Shown here piece after piece: positions 15,531 to 25,520 of a DNA stretch of 64,000 nt (positions within the stretch are counted from its first letter, which is position 1; each line of letters opens with the position of its first letter). The stretch comes from Rhizobium sp. WYJ-E13. Its GTDB lineage: Bacteria; Pseudomonadota; Alphaproteobacteria; Rhizobiales; Rhizobiaceae. The stretch spans positions 2,852,001-2,916,000 of the forward strand of contig NZ_CP076853.1 in the NCBI RefSeq assembly GCF_018987265.1, in the 5' to 3' direction. The notes below the pieces were generated by a model. The model did no database searches, was not told the DNA's origin, and saw only the letters and a program-made list of their open reading frames with translations. A program made the translations under genes and the position numbers.

Positions 15531-16220
15531 ATGACTGATGAACAAACGCAACCAAACCGCGCCGAAATCACCCGCGAAAAGCTGTTGTCAGCAGCCCTCG
15601 ATGTCTTCGGCCGCCACGGCTTCGATGGCACATCGACGCGCCAGCTGAGCGAGGCTGCCGGCGTCAACCTGCAGGCCATTCCCTATTATTTCGGCGGCAA
15701 GGAAGGGCTCTATGTCGCAACCGCCGAATATCTGGTGACGCGCATCGAGCGCCATATCGGCGGCCTGCGGCAGCGCATTGGTACCCATCTCATGGAACTC
15801 GCGGCCGCCGGACAGGAGCTCGGCGAAGAGCAGGCACGGCTCTTCCTGACGGATATGGCCACGACCATGGTCGGCCTTTTGGTCAGCAAGGAATCCGAGC
15901 CCTGGGCGCGCTTCATCATCCGCGAGCAGATGGAGCCGACGGAGGCTTTCACCCGCATCTATCAGGGCATTATGCGCCCGATGATCGAGATGGCACGCCG
16001 GCTGATTGGCACCATCCTGCGCGAAGACCCGGCCTCCGAACATGTGCGGCTGCGCACCCTCGCCTTCGTTGGCAACATCATGGTTTTCCGTCTCGCCCAC
16101 GCCGCCGTTCTCGCCCAGATGGAGTGGCAGTCGGTCGGCCCTGAACAACTCCAGACCCTGCGGAATCTCGTTGCAGAACTTGTCGGGCAACTGCGTCAGG
16201 CGGAAGGAAATACCCGATGA
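15531..16220 (+). CDS. cecR: TetR-family regulator, CecR (YbiH)-like
   Basis: 229 residues. The N-terminal HTH (about 14-60) shows [21 protein letters not shown] and [16 protein letters not shown]. The C-terminal domain with [21 protein letters not shown] matches the CerR/DUF1956 type found in E. coli CecR. There, cecR is the first gene of an operon with ybhG, ybhF, ybhS and ybhR, exactly the order seen here. It probably represses its own operon via the palindrome in its promoter. Overlaps the next gene by ATGA. Confidence 0.85.
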   Translation: MTDEQTQPNRAEITREKLLSAALDVFGRHGFDGTSTRQLSEAAGVNLQAIPYYFGGKEGLYVATAEYLVTRIERHIGGLRQRIGTHLMELAAAGQELGEEQARLFLTDMATTMVGLLVSKESEPWARFIIREQMEPTEAFTRIYQGIMRPMIEMARRLIGTILREDPASEHVRLRTLAFVGNIMVFRLAHAAVLAQMEWQSVGPEQLQTLRNLVAELVGQLRQAEGNTR

Positions 16221-17224
16221 GACGGATACTCCCCCTTGCCATCATTATTCTGATTGCCGCCGGTGCCGTTGCCTGGTGGTACGGATTGCCCCAGAAGCTC
16301 GGCCGGCTGCCGCAAAAGAGCAAGGAATTCGCGCTCTACGGCAATGTCGATATCCGCCAGGTCTCTCTCGGCTTCCGCGTCAATGGCCGGATTGCCTCGC
16401 TTGCCGTCGATGAGGGCGACATGATCAAAAGCGGCGAGATGCTCGGCAAACTCGATGCCGCGCCTTTCCAGGCGGCCACCGCCTCTGCCGAGGCCAATGT
16501 CGCGGCTCTGCAGGCGACGCTCGACAAGCTGAAAGCCGGCCCGCGCCCGACGGAAATCGCCCAGGCCCAGGCGGCCTATGATGAAAGCCTTGCCGCGCTG
16601 CTCAATGCCAACATTGCCTATGACCGCGCCCGCCAGCTCCGTCCCCAGGGCACGATATCAGAGGCGAATCTCGACGAGGCGACTGCCAATCGCTCGATGG
16701 CTGTGGCGCGTTCGGATTCCGCCAATGAAGCGCTGAAACTACTGCAGGAGGGCAGCCGCGTGGAAGACATTGCCAATGCCGAGGCGCAATTGAAGGCCGC
16801 GCAATCCTCGTTGGCCGCCGCCCGCATCTCGCTTGCCGATGCCGAACTGCTCGCGCCAAATGACGGCGTCATCCTTTCCCGAGTGCGGGAACCCGGCGCC
16901 ATCGTCTCGCCGGCCGATACCGTCTTCGTGCTCTCGCTGACAGAGCCGGTCTGGGTGCGCAGCTACGTCTCCGAAGGCGATCTCGGCCGCCTGCATCCCG
17001 GCATGAAGGTTCAGGTGACCTCCGATACGCAACCCGACAAGCCCTATGACGGCACGATCGGCTTCATTTCGCCTGTGGCCGAATTCACGCCGAAATCGGT
17101 CGAGACACCCGAGCTTCGCACCGATCTTGTCTATCGCCTGCGCATCGTCATCGACAAGCCCGGCCCGGATCTGCGCCAGGGCATGCCGGTCACCGTGCGC
17201 TTTCCCGCGCTGGCCGCGCGATGA
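16217..17224 (+). CDS. ybhG: HlyD/YbhG-type membrane fusion protein
   Basis: 335 residues. One N-terminal membrane anchor ([20 protein letters not shown]) is followed by the biotinyl-lipoyl half-motif ([19 protein letters not shown]), a long coiled coil (about 85-210, AAL-rich heptads with [18 protein letters not shown]), the second lipoyl half ([18 protein letters not shown]) and a beta-barrel. It would link the inner-membrane ABC exporter to an outer-membrane channel. Translation is coupled on both sides by ATGA overlaps. Confidence 0.93.
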   Translation: MRRILPLAIIILIAAGAVAWWYGLPQKLGRLPQKSKEFALYGNVDIRQVSLGFRVNGRIASLAVDEGDMIKSGEMLGKLDAAPFQAATASAEANVAALQATLDKLKAGPRPTEIAQAQAAYDESLAALLNANIAYDRARQLRPQGTISEANLDEATANRSMAVARSDSANEALKLLQEGSRVEDIANAEAQLKAAQSSLAAARISLADAELLAPNDGVILSRVREPGAIVSPADTVFVLSLTEPVWVRSYVSEGDLGRLHPGMKVQVTSDTQPDKPYDGTIGFISPVAEFTPKSVETPELRTDLVYRLRIVIDKPGPDLRQGMPVTVRFPALAAR

Positions 17225-18960
17225 GCCCTTCCCCGCAAACGGATGAGGAACTGGTCCGGCTGACCGATGTCACCAAACGCTTCGGCGATGGCCCGCCTGC
17301 ACTGGATGCCGTCTCCGGCGAGGTCAGGGGCGGCGCGATCACCGGTCTCGTCGGCCCCGATGGCGCCGGCAAGACGACGCTGATCCGGCTGATGACCGGC
17401 CTCATGCTGCCGGATAGCGGCACGGTCGAGGTGCTGGGCTTCGATACACAGAAGAACCCGGCCGCCATCCAGGCCTCGATCGGCTACATGCCGCAGCGCT
17501 TCGGCCTCTATGAGGATCTCTCGGTTCAGGAGAACCTCGATCTCTATGCCGATCTGCGCGGCCTGCCGAAGCGCGAGCGCGCGAGCGCCTTCGACGAGCT
17601 TCTGACCTTCACCGACCTGAAGCGCTTCACCACACGCCTTGCCGGCAAGCTTTCAGGCGGCATGAAACAGAAGCTCGGCCTTGCCTGCGCGCTTCTGAAG
17701 AAGCCGCGCCTGCTGCTGCTCGACGAACCTGGTGTCGGCGTCGATCCGATCTCGCGGCGAGATCTCTGGAAAATGGTCGAGAACCTGACGCAGGAAGGCA
17801 TCGGCGTCCTCTGGTCGACCGCCTATCTGGATGAGGCCGAGGCCTGCGATCATGTTCTGCTGCTCAATCAGGGCAAGCTGCTCTTTTCCGGCAAGCCGCA
17901 TGACCTGACCGGCCGGGTGGAAGACCGCGTCTTCAAGATCTCGGGTGTCACGGGCCGCCGGCGGCAGGTGCTGGCCGAGCTGCTGCAGACGAAAGGCGTC
18001 GTCGACGGCGTCATCCAGGGCGATGCCATCCGCCTCGTCACCGGCAAGGATGAGATGCCTGATATCAGCGGCAACGGCGGTCAGGCAAAACTGACGCCCA
18101 CCCCTCCCCGTTTCGAAGACGCCTTCATCGACATGCTGGGCGGCGGCCCCGGCGGCCGCTCGAAACTGGCGGAGGCGCAGGGGTCGCCGAGCGAAACGGG
18201 CGACCGTCCCGTCATTGAGGCGCGCGGCCTGACCAAGCGTTTCGGGGATTTCACCGCCGCCGACAAGATCACCTTCGATATCAGCCGCGGCGAGATCTTC
18301 GGCCTGCTCGGCCCGAACGGCGCCGGCAAGTCCACCACCTTCAAGATGCTCTGCGGCCTCTTGAAGCCGACGGAAGGCGAAGGCCGCGTTGCCGGCTTCG
18401 ATCTGCGCAAGGATGCCGCAGAGGCGCGCAACCAGCTCGGCTACATGGCGCAGAAATTCTCGCTCTACGGCGATCTCACCGTCATGCAGAACCTCGAATT
18501 CTTCGCCGGCGTCTATGGCCTCTCCGGCAGTCGGCGCCGCGAACGCATAGAGCTGATGACCGAGATCTTCGATTTCGGCCGCCGCGCGCGCCATTCCGCC
18601 AAAGACCTGCCGCTCGGCCTGAAACAGCGCCTGGCGCTCGCCTGCGCCGTCATGCACGAACCGCGCGCGCTTTTCCTCGACGAGCCCACTTCGGGCGTCG
18701 ACCCGATCACGCGGCGCGAATTCTGGACCCATATCAATGCGCTCGTCGAAAAGGGCGTCACGGTGCTGGTGACGACGCATTTCATGGACGAGGCCGAATA
18801 TTGCGACCGCATCTCGCTGATCTATCACGGCCGTTCGATCGCCCTCGGCTCGCCCGACGAATTGAAGGCACGTGTCGCGACGAAGGAACAGCCGGACCCG
18901 ACGATGGAAGATGCCTTCATCGCGCTGGTTCAGGACTCCGAAACGGAGGAAGCCGCATGA
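17221..18960 (+). CDS. ybhF: ABC exporter ATPase with two nucleotide-binding domains, YbhF-like
   Basis: 579 residues with two tandem ATPase domains. The first has Walker [10 protein letters not shown], signature LSGGMKQK and Walker [14 protein letters not shown]. The second has Walker [10 protein letters not shown], the degenerate signature LPLGLKQR and [13 protein letters not shown]. The unusual signature in domain 2 is known in YbhF-type proteins, so it is not a defect. It powers the two permeases that follow. Confidence 0.95.
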   Translation: MSPSPQTDEELVRLTDVTKRFGDGPPALDAVSGEVRGGAITGLVGPDGAGKTTLIRLMTGLMLPDSGTVEVLGFDTQKNPAAIQASIGYMPQRFGLYEDLSVQENLDLYADLRGLPKRERASAFDELLTFTDLKRFTTRLAGKLSGGMKQKLGLACALLKKPRLLLLDEPGVGVDPISRRDLWKMVENLTQEGIGVLWSTAYLDEAEACDHVLLLNQGKLLFSGKPHDLTGRVEDRVFKISGVTGRRRQVLAELLQTKGVVDGVIQGDAIRLVTGKDEMPDISGNGGQAKLTPTPPRFEDAFIDMLGGGPGGRSKLAEAQGSPSETGDRPVIEARGLTKRFGDFTAADKITFDISRGEIFGLLGPNGAGKSTTFKMLCGLLKPTEGEGRVAGFDLRKDAAEARNQLGYMAQKFSLYGDLTVMQNLEFFAGVYGLSGSRRRERIELMTEIFDFGRRARHSAKDLPLGLKQRLALACAVMHEPRALFLDEPTSGVDPITRREFWTHINALVEKGVTVLVTTHFMDEAEYCDRISLIYHGRSIALGSPDELKARVATKEQPDPTMEDAFIALVQDSETEEAA

Positions 18961-20081
18961 GCACCTCCTCCAGAGCCCGTCGCTTTGCCGCCCTCGTGCG
19001 CAAGGAAAGCTATCAGGCGATCCGCGACCCCAGCACCATTCTGATCGCCTTCGTGCTGCCACTGATCCTGCTCTTCCTCTTTGGCTATGGCGTATCGCTG
19101 GATACGACGCGCACCCGCATCGGCCTGGTGCTGGAGCAGGCAACGCCGCTGACGCAGGATCTCTCCGCAAGCTTCCAGGCCTCGCGCTATTTCTCCGTCA
19201 CGGTCGGGCGCGACCGGCGCCTGTTCGAGAATGATCTGGTGCTCGGCAATGTCCGCGGCATCGTCGTCATTCCGGCCGATTTCGCGACCGATTATGCCGC
19301 CGGCAACCGCCCGCAAATTCAGGTTCTCGTCGATGGTTCGGACCCCAACACCGCCAATTTCGTGCAGAACTATGCGCAAGGTGCGGTCGCCAACTGGGAG
19401 CGGCAGCGGCAATCCGAAACGGTAGCGGCGGGTCCCCCAATCTCCATCGAGCAGCGCTTCTGGTTCAATCCGGAGCTGACGAGCCGCAACTTCCTCGTCC
19501 CCGGCTCCATCGCCATCGTCATGACCCTGGTCGGCACGCTGCTGACCTCGCTTGTCGTCGCCCGCGAATGGGAACGCGGCACGATGGAAGCGATGATGGC
19601 AACGCCGGTGACGGCGGCCGAACTGCTGGCCGGCAAGATCCTCCCCTATTTCCTGCTCGGCCTCGCCTCTATGACGCTCTGCGTGCTGTTGGCGGTCTTC
19701 CTCTTTGATGTGCCCTTCCGCGGCTCGGTCGCAGCCCTCTACGCGCTGTCGGCCGCCTTCCTGATCCCGGCGCTCGGCCAAGGCCTGCTGATATCGACGG
19801 CGACGAAGAACCAGTTCCTCGCCTCGCAGATCGCCTTGACCAGCGGCTTCCTGCCGGCCTTCCTGCTCTCGGGCTTTCTCTTCGAGATCAATTCCATGCC
19901 TCAGATCATCCAGTGGATCACCATCATCGTGCCCGCCCGCTACCTCATCCCCAGCCTGCAGACGGTGTTTCTGGCCGGCGATATCTGGCCGATGTTTGGG
20001 CACGCAATCGCCGTCATGCTTGTCATCGGCGGCATCATGTTCCTGCTCGCCGCCCGCAGCACCAAAAAGAGGATCGGCTGA
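18957..20081 (+). CDS. ybhS: ABC-2 type export permease, YbhS-like
   Basis: 374 residues from ATG 18957, overlapping the ATPase stop by ATGA. Topology is typical of ABC-2 permeases: one N-terminal membrane helix (TILIAFVLPLILLFLFGYGV), a large periplasmic loop and five more helices from about residue 180. KESYQAIRDPSTI at the N-terminus is the usual cytoplasmic amphipathic segment. It pairs with the following permease as the membrane part of the exporter. Confidence 0.93.
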   Translation: MSTSSRARRFAALVRKESYQAIRDPSTILIAFVLPLILLFLFGYGVSLDTTRTRIGLVLEQATPLTQDLSASFQASRYFSVTVGRDRRLFENDLVLGNVRGIVVIPADFATDYAAGNRPQIQVLVDGSDPNTANFVQNYAQGAVANWERQRQSETVAAGPPISIEQRFWFNPELTSRNFLVPGSIAIVMTLVGTLLTSLVVAREWERGTMEAMMATPVTAAELLAGKILPYFLLGLASMTLCVLLAVFLFDVPFRGSVAALYALSAAFLIPALGQGLLISTATKNQFLASQIALTSGFLPAFLLSGFLFEINSMPQIIQWITIIVPARYLIPSLQTVFLAGDIWPMFGHAIAVMLVIGGIMFLLAARSTKKRIG

Positions 20082-20082
20082 G

Positions 20083-21195
20083 ATGTGGTGGACCCGGCTT
20101 AGCGCGCTCATGACAAAGGAACTGCTGGCCGTCCTGCGCGACCCCAAGGGCCGCTTCGTGCTCATCGTGCCGCCCGTCATGCAGCTTCTCGTCTTTTCCT
20201 ATGCGGCGACGCTGGAGGTGCGCAATGTCGATGTCATGGTGTTGAACCGCGACAGCGGCCATTGGGGACAGGAGCTGATCGAGCGCATCCAGGGCTCGCC
20301 GACCTTCCGGCGCATTGAGATTGCCGGGAACCAGACCGACATCCGCGAGGCGATCGACGGCCAGACCGCCATTGCGGCCATCGAGATCGGCCCCGATTTC
20401 TCCCGCAACATCGAGGCCGGAGCATCGGCCGATCTGCAGATCATCCTCGACGGCCGCCGCTCCAATGCCTCGCAGATCGTTTCCGGCTATCTCACCCAGA
20501 TCGGCATGACGCTTTCAGCCGAAACGCCGGCAGGCCGGCGCGCCATGGCGAAGACGGTCGCGACCGTGCCGCGCAACTGGTTCAACGCCAACCTCACCTA
20601 TCAATGGTTCATGGTGCCGAACCTGATTGCCAGCATAGCCCTCGTGATCGGCCTCATCGTCACCGCCCTTTCCATCGCCCGCGAAAGGGAACTCGGCACC
20701 TTCGACCAGCTGATGGTCTCGCCGCTGCGCGTCCACGAGATCCTGATCGGCAAGCTCATTCCGCCTATGCTGATCGGCCTTTTCCATATGACGATTTATG
20801 TGCTGGCGGCGATCTTCGTCTTCGGCGTGCCGTTGCGCGGCTCGCTCGTCCTGCTTTACGGCGGCTCGATCTTCTATCTGGGTTCGGTCGCCGGCGTCGG
20901 CCTCTTCATATCGGCACTCTCAATGACACAGCAGCAGGCGATCCTCGGCGCCTTCCTGTTCATGGTACCCGCCATGCTGCTTTCGGGTTTTGCGACGCCG
21001 ATCGAAAACATGCCGGACTGGCTGCAGCCAGTCACGATCATCAATCCGCTGCGCTATTTCCTCATCATCGTCAAAGGTGTCTTTCTGAAGAATATCCCCG
21101 CCGCCGAGGTGTTGAACCAGACGATTCCGCTGGCGCTGATTGCCTGCGCGACGCTTGGTGCCGCCGCCTGGCTGTTCCGCCGCAGGCTGGAATAG
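20083..21195 (+). CDS. ybhR: ABC-2 type export permease, YbhR-like
   Basis: 370 residues from ATG 20083, one base after the previous stop. KELLAVLRDPKGRFVLIVPP leads into the first membrane helix. A periplasmic domain and five C-terminal helices follow (ALVIGLIVTALSIARERELGT; IGLFHMTIYVLAAIFVFGV; and others). It is the last gene of the cecR-ybhGFSR-type operon. The E. coli counterpart has been linked to export of drugs and of cations; the substrate here is not known. Confidence 0.93.
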   Translation: MWWTRLSALMTKELLAVLRDPKGRFVLIVPPVMQLLVFSYAATLEVRNVDVMVLNRDSGHWGQELIERIQGSPTFRRIEIAGNQTDIREAIDGQTAIAAIEIGPDFSRNIEAGASADLQIILDGRRSNASQIVSGYLTQIGMTLSAETPAGRRAMAKTVATVPRNWFNANLTYQWFMVPNLIASIALVIGLIVTALSIARERELGTFDQLMVSPLRVHEILIGKLIPPMLIGLFHMTIYVLAAIFVFGVPLRGSLVLLYGGSIFYLGSVAGVGLFISALSMTQQQAILGAFLFMVPAMLLSGFATPIENMPDWLQPVTIINPLRYFLIIVKGVFLKNIPAAEVLNQTIPLALIACATLGAAAWLFRRRLE

Positions 21196-21255
21196 CGCGC
21201 CTCACGCTATGTAAACCGACCTCCCAAACCGTGACTCCGAAGCAGTTCTCTGGCC

Positions 21256-21280
21256 GGAACAACGACACGATGGGCTCGTT
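21256..21280 (+). promoter_or_regulatory. EcfG-type promoter (GGAAC-N16-CGTT)
   Basis: GGAAC at 21256-21260 and CGTT at 21277-21280 with exactly 16 bases between them match the alphaproteobacterial general-stress promoter. It lies about 125 bases upstream of the DUF1236-like gene at 21406. ecfG itself is in this window. Confidence 0.7.
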
Positions 21281-21405
21281 ACCCAATTGCAAACCCAACC
21301 AATTCCCGCAGCGCTTTCGCGTCAGGAATTGTCTGAAAACAAGCGGATAGCATTTTCGTCTTTCCTTGAAAAACGCAAATGCTCTTGAGCTAAAGGAGAA
21401 GCAAA

Positions 21406-21801
21406 ATGTACAAGATCATTCTTGTATCGAGTGCGCTTGCGCTCTCGTCCCTCGCCACGAATGCGATGGCCGATGGAGCCGTGACGGGCGCTGCCGGCGG
21501 CGCAATCACCGGCGCTATTGTCGGCGGCCCCGTGGGCGCTGCAATCGGCGGCGTGGCAGGCGGTGTAGCCGGTGCTGTGGTCGATCCGCCGCCGCGCGAG
21601 GTCGTCACCTACGTCCAGCAGCAGCCGGCCCCGCCGTCAGCAGTGGTGGTGCAGCAGCCGATCGTGATCGGCAAGCCCCTGCCCGCAGACGTCCAGGTGA
21701 TCCCGGTGCCGGATAATCCGCGTTATGCCTATACCGTCATCAACGACCGTCATGTGATCGTCGAGCCGCAGACCCACCGTGTGGTTCAGGTGATCGAGTA
21801 G
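21406..21801 (+). CDS. Exported glycine-zipper protein with DUF1236-like C-terminus
   Basis: 131 residues. A signal peptide (LVSSALALSSLATNAMA) is followed by a glycine-zipper segment (AAGGAITGAIVGGPVGAAIGG), then a Pro/Gln-rich linker and a C-terminal module (PDNPRYAYTVINDRHVIVEP) of the DUF1236 type, widespread in rhizobia. The ribosome site AAAGGAGAA is strong. The EcfG-type promoter at 21256 suggests general-stress control. Likely periplasmic or envelope-associated; molecular role unknown. Confidence 0.85.
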   Translation: MYKIILVSSALALSSLATNAMADGAVTGAAGGAITGAIVGGPVGAAIGGVAGGVAGAVVDPPPREVVTYVQQQPAPPSAVVVQQPIVIGKPLPADVQVIPVPDNPRYAYTVINDRHVIVEPQTHRVVQVIE

Positions 21802-21809
21802 TGGCAGTT

Positions 21810-21833
21810 GGCCCCGCTTTTGCGGGGCCTTTC
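21810..21833 (+). terminator. Rho-independent terminator
   Basis: GGCCCCGC (21810-21817), a TTTT loop and GCGGGGCC (21822-21829), followed by TTTC, lie eight bases after the DUF1236 gene stop. Confidence 0.85.
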
Positions 21834-21993
21834 ACTTGTTGACACGGGTACAAACCCCAATTTTCTTCATGTCAGGGCTTCCCGAGGATCTGAGCCGTAG
21901 CCTCTGTCATCAACGTGCAAAGATCCTCGGCACAGGGCCTGACATGACAGAGAGCGAGCAGCCGGGCCTCGCCTCCCCATGATTCCGTTCGGC

Positions 21994-22827
21994 TTACCCC
22001 CTGTTCCTGAGCGCTTCCGCCTGAGCGTAGAACTTCTTTTCCCACTCCTTGTGATTATCGAGCCCTTCGCGGATGAACGGCGTGAAAATCGCAAGATTGA
22101 GCAGGGTCCAGTTGATCAGCCGTGCCGGGAATTTCAGCGGCTTCACGAAATCGATGAACAGCACGACACGCGTTTTGTCCGTGTGGTTCCAGGCTTCATG
22201 CTCATAGGCATCGTCGAAGATCAGCGCCTTGCCTTCCTGCCAATGGCAGATCTGGTCCTTGACGCGGATGGCGAGTTTATCGGCCGGCTCAGGCACGATC
22301 ATGCCGAGATGCAGGCGCAGCACGCCATTATAGGGGCCGCGATGCGCCGGCAGATGTTTGCCGGGCTCGAAGATCGAAAACATCGCCGTCTTCAGCCCTG
22401 GGATCTTCTGCACCGCCTTCCAGGTTTCCGGGCAGGCCCTGATATTCTGCTCCGACTTCACGCCAAAGCCGAGGAGGAAGAAGGTCTTCCAGCGATTATC
22501 CTTGGAAATTGTCGCGACGTCGGTGGAGATTTCCTGAAAGCTCGGCAGCTCGCTCTGGCGCACCAGCACACGGTCGAGCTCGGCGCGGATCTCAGGCCAG
22601 GCCGTTTCGACCTCCTTCGCCCACGGGAAGACTGAATTGTCATAAACAGGCGGATTGCCAAGCTTCGCATATTTGAAATTCAGGCCTTCCGCCCAGGCGA
22701 CGATGCCCATGAAGAACCGCGTTATCGCGCTCGGCCGATCCATGGGGGCGATCCCGGCAGTGGCGAAATCTTGTGCCTCGGGGGCGTTTTTTTCGGGAAG
22801 GGGTGTATTGGCGATAATGTCAGTCAT
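21994..22827 (-). CDS. Aspartyl/asparaginyl beta-hydroxylase family protein (LpxO-like)
   Basis: 277 residues from ATG 22827. The core includes FEPGKHLPAHRGPYNGVLRLHLGM and FDDAYEHEAWN, the two histidine-containing segments that hold iron and 2-oxoglutarate in this family. A hydrophobic N-terminal segment (ITRFFMGIVAWAEGLNF) and another near the C-terminus (INWTLLNLAIFTPF) suggest membrane contact. In bacteria, LpxO members hydroxylate lipid A acyl chains, so a lipid A role is plausible but inferred. An upstream frame extension over a palindromic repeat is not coding. Confidence 0.88.
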   Translation of the reverse strand: MTDIIANTPLPEKNAPEAQDFATAGIAPMDRPSAITRFFMGIVAWAEGLNFKYAKLGNPPVYDNSVFPWAKEVETAWPEIRAELDRVLVRQSELPSFQEISTDVATISKDNRWKTFFLLGFGVKSEQNIRACPETWKAVQKIPGLKTAMFSIFEPGKHLPAHRGPYNGVLRLHLGMIVPEPADKLAIRVKDQICHWQEGKALIFDDAYEHEAWNHTDKTRVVLFIDFVKPLKFPARLINWTLLNLAIFTPFIREGLDNHKEWEKKFYAQAEALRNRG

Positions 22828-22845
22828 GTGTTTTCCGTTGCAGAC

Positions 22846-22895
22846 TAGAGCAATTCCAGCAAAAGTGCACAGCGGTTTTTGCATCTGGAATTGCG
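22846..22895. repeat. Rhizobial palindromic repeat
   Basis: GCAATTCCAG and CTGGAATTGC surround the core CAAAAGTGCACAGCGG, forming a hairpin. The same core occurs at 9968-10014 and 34960-35008. It lies upstream of the beta-hydroxylase gene. Confidence 0.75.
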
Positions 22896-23137
22896 TCAAA
22901 ACGAAGAAAAGAGCACTTCCCTATTTTGAACAAAACCGGAAATGCTTTGGGAATGACATGGCCTTCCGCAGGAGCCGCCGATACGACGGTTGCAGCGTTG
23001 ACCATCGAGTAAATATGGCTAGTGCTTGGCGTGGCTCAAGTACACTTAAGTACAGGTTTTAGCGATCAATTGCCGCATGTCACCGCCGCGCTCGGAGGGC
23101 GGCGGTGACAAACTCTCGGAGATGTCCTGGAGAAATA

Positions 23138-24181
23138 TCAGACTTTCAGTTCGCGGCGTTCGCGCTCGGTGACCATGGCAAGGTCGAGCACCTTCTGCAG
23201 GTTTGCCGCATGACGGAAGTTCGGGTCGAGCTGCACCCCCGTTGCCACGGCCTCGGCAAAGCGCTGATAGTTGGTTGGAACCGGTGGCACGTCGACCGGC
23301 TTCCACGTCGCAGTTTCGACATCCTCGCCAAGGCAGCCGTGCAGCTCGGAGCCGCTTGGGCGATGGACGACTTCGAGGCTGCCTTTCTCGCCATAGATGC
23401 GCAGCTTCAGCTCGTTCAGATGTCCTGTCGCCCAGCGGCTGGCATGGATGACACCGAGCGCGCCATTGGCGAAATCGACCGACATGGTGAAGCTGTCATT
23501 GGCGTCGAGCATATATTCGCCGATCTGGCCGCCCGGCGCCTTGTTGAAGGTCTTCAAGCGCGCAAAGACGTGGTCGATATCGGTCGCAGCGCCATAGGCG
23601 GCGAAATCGAGGATATGGATGCCGACATCGCCAAGCACGCCGTTCGAACCGTGACCGGTGGAAAGCCGCCACAGCCAGGTCGATTCCGTGCGCCAGTCGC
23701 CCCAGGCGCGCGAAACGAGCCAGCTCTGAAGATAGGAGGCCTCCACATGCTTGATCGTGCCGAGCTCGCCCGAGAGCACCATCTCGCGGGCGCGCTGCAG
23801 GGGAGCGACGTTGCGATAGGTGAGGTTCACCATGTTGATGACGCCGGCCTTTTCAGCCGCTTCCGTCATCTCCAGCGCCCTTGGATAATTTTCCGCCAGC
23901 GGTTTCTCACAAAGCACATGCTTGCCGGCCGCGATCAGCGCCATCGTGGTCGGGTGGTGAATCCGGTCGGGCGTGATATTGGTCGCCGCATCGAATTCGC
24001 CCCAGGCGATCGCCTCCTCCAGCGTCAGAAACCGCTTCTCGATATTGAACTTATCGGCAAAGGCGGCCAGGCGTTCGGAATCCGTGTCGACGGCGCCGAC
24101 GACGGTAACGCCGTCCATATTCATGAAGTGGGCGAGCTGGTTTTTCGCCATCACGCCCGTACCAAGAACGAGTAGTCGCAT
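23138..24181 (-). CDS. Gfo/Idh/MocA-family oxidoreductase (ThuB-like)
   Basis: 347 residues. The N-terminal Rossmann motif is LVLGTGVMAKNQLAHF, and GKHVLCEKPLAENYP carries the family's EKP lysine at about residue 92. The C-terminal alpha/beta dimerisation domain follows. Family members oxidise sugars or polyols with NAD(P). It lies nine bases after a ThuA-type gene, the pairing seen in trehalose-utilisation thuAB, so a 3-keto-disaccharide route is possible, but no sugar ABC transporter is adjacent. Probably one operon with ThuA. Confidence 0.9.
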   Translation of the reverse strand: MRLLVLGTGVMAKNQLAHFMNMDGVTVVGAVDTDSERLAAFADKFNIEKRFLTLEEAIAWGEFDAATNITPDRIHHPTTMALIAAGKHVLCEKPLAENYPRALEMTEAAEKAGVINMVNLTYRNVAPLQRAREMVLSGELGTIKHVEASYLQSWLVSRAWGDWRTESTWLWRLSTGHGSNGVLGDVGIHILDFAAYGAATDIDHVFARLKTFNKAPGGQIGEYMLDANDSFTMSVDFANGALGVIHASRWATGHLNELKLRIYGEKGSLEVVHRPSGSELHGCLGEDVETATWKPVDVPPVPTNYQRFAEAVATGVQLDPNFRHAANLQKVLDLAMVTERERRELKV

Positions 24182-24190
24182 GGATGCTCC

Positions 24191-24976
24191 TCAGCGGTAA
24201 CCGGCTTCGCCGGCCTGGTGCAGTCTTGGGCCGCGTTCGACGATCGGCTCCAGTGCTTTTTCTACCGGGACATTTGGAGCATCGGTGATGCTCTTCAATG
24301 CACCCTCGGGGTTATAGGCCCACTTCACGCCGTTGATCAGCACCTTCTGCACATTCGCATCGTGATAGGTCGGGTAGGTTTCGTGGCCGGGGCGGAAATA
24401 GAAGATGTTGCCGGCACCACGCCGCCAGGTCAGGCCCGAACGGAAGACTTCGCCGCCCTGGAACCAGGAGATGAACACCGTTTCCAGTGGCTCCGGCACA
24501 GAGAACTGCTCGCCGTACATTTCCTCGTTTTCAAGCTCGAAATGCTCGCCGATGCCGGCAGCAATCGGATGGCGCTGATTGATCGTCCACAGGCGCTCGC
24601 GCTCACCGGCCTCGCGCCATTTGAGCGCACAGGGCGTGCCCATCAGACGCTTGAAGATCTTCGAGAAATGACCGGAATGCAGCACCAGCAGGCCCATGCC
24701 TTCCCACACCCGCTTGGCGACACGCTCGACGACGACGTCGGAAACCGCGCCATGATCCTTGTGACCCCACCAGGTCAGAACGTCAGTCTCGGCAAGCCGG
24801 GCTTCGCTCAACCCATGCTCGGGCTCCTGCAGCGTGGCGGTCGTCGCCGAAATCGCCGGATCGGTGTTCAGTGCCTTGGCGATCGTCGTGTGCATGCCCT
24901 CGGGATAGATGCCCCGAACGATCTCATTGGTTGTCTCATGGATGTTCTCTCCCCATACGACGGTGCGAATGGCCAT
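24191..24976 (-). CDS. thuA: ThuA-domain protein (trehalose utilisation-like)
   Basis: 261 residues from ATG 24976 with ribosome site [44 protein letters not shown] and [19 protein letters not shown] are the conserved segments of ThuA, a class I glutamine amidotransferase-like fold. In Sinorhizobium ThuA works with ThuB in conversion of trehalose and related disaccharides to 3-keto sugars. Here the partner Gfo/Idh gene follows directly. It may be a thuA paralogue, since the thuEFGK transporter genes are absent. A LacI-type palindrome lies upstream at 25029-25040. Confidence 0.85.
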   Translation of the reverse strand: MAIRTVVWGENIHETTNEIVRGIYPEGMHTTIAKALNTDPAISATTATLQEPEHGLSEARLAETDVLTWWGHKDHGAVSDVVVERVAKRVWEGMGLLVLHSGHFSKIFKRLMGTPCALKWREAGERERLWTINQRHPIAAGIGEHFELENEEMYGEQFSVPEPLETVFISWFQGGEVFRSGLTWRRGAGNIFYFRPGHETYPTYHDANVQKVLINGVKWAYNPEGALKSITDAPNVPVEKALEPIVERGPRLHQAGEAGYR

Positions 24977-25028
24977 GGCGGTGCTCCTCTGGAACCTTTG
25001 GATTTTGGGCAATCAGGAAGGCGGGATT

Positions 25029-25040
25029 CAAAGCGCTTTG
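25029..25040. promoter_or_regulatory. Palindromic LacI-family-type operator
   Basis: CAAAGCGCTTTG is a perfect 12-base palindrome with a central CG, the form of LacI/GalR-family operators. It lies 53 bases upstream of thuA. No such regulator gene is adjacent. Confidence 0.5.
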
Positions 25041-25159
25041 GAAGGATGGCCAGCCAAAGCAGTCCCTCCTCCACGTCAGAGGAAGACATAGACCTTTGTC
25101 GGTATTTTGACAAAGAGGATTTTTCCAGGCTTCGCGACCCGAGAAAACCCCTTTTCACA

Positions 25160-25501
25160 TCAATGGGAAATGGACTTGGAGAACAGGTTGACGACGATCA
25201 CGCCCGAGATGATCAGACCGAGGCCGATGATGGCGGGCGTATCCAGCCGCTGCTTGAAAAAGATAAGCCCGACGGAGGAAATCAGCACGATTCCCAAAGC
25301 GCTCCAAATCGCATAGGCGATGCCGACCGGAATATGCTTCAGCGTCAGCGACAGGCAGTAGAAGGCGGCCCCATAGCAGGCGACAACAAGTGCCGTCGGC
25401 CCGAGGCGGGTGAACTGCTGGGAAAGCTGAAGCGCTGTCGTGCCGATCACTTCAAGCACAATGGCTGCAACGAGCAGCCCATAGATGGCAGCCGGGTTCA
25501 T
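25160..25501 (-). CDS. Small multidrug resistance (SMR) efflux protein
   Basis: 113 residues with four membrane helices: YGLLVAAIVLEVIGTTALQLS contains the essential Glu at about residue 17, followed by YGAAFYCLSLTLKHIPVGIAYAIWSALG, GLIFFKQRLD and IIGLGLIISGVIVVNLF. This matches EmrE/QacE-type proton-coupled exporters of cationic drugs, which work as dimers. It is 19 bases downstream of a TetR-family gene on the same strand, its likely repressor. Confidence 0.95.
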   Translation of the reverse strand: MNPAAIYGLLVAAIVLEVIGTTALQLSQQFTRLGPTALVVACYGAAFYCLSLTLKHIPVGIAYAIWSALGIVLISSVGLIFFKQRLDTPAIIGLGLIISGVIVVNLFSKSISH

Positions 25502-25520
25502 CGCGGTATTCCTTCATAAT

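Noticed and set aside
17653..20180. Long minus-strand frames opposite the ABC exporter genes
   Set aside because: Shadow frames of GC-rich coding DNA; compositions rich in Arg/Gly/Asp and no motifs.
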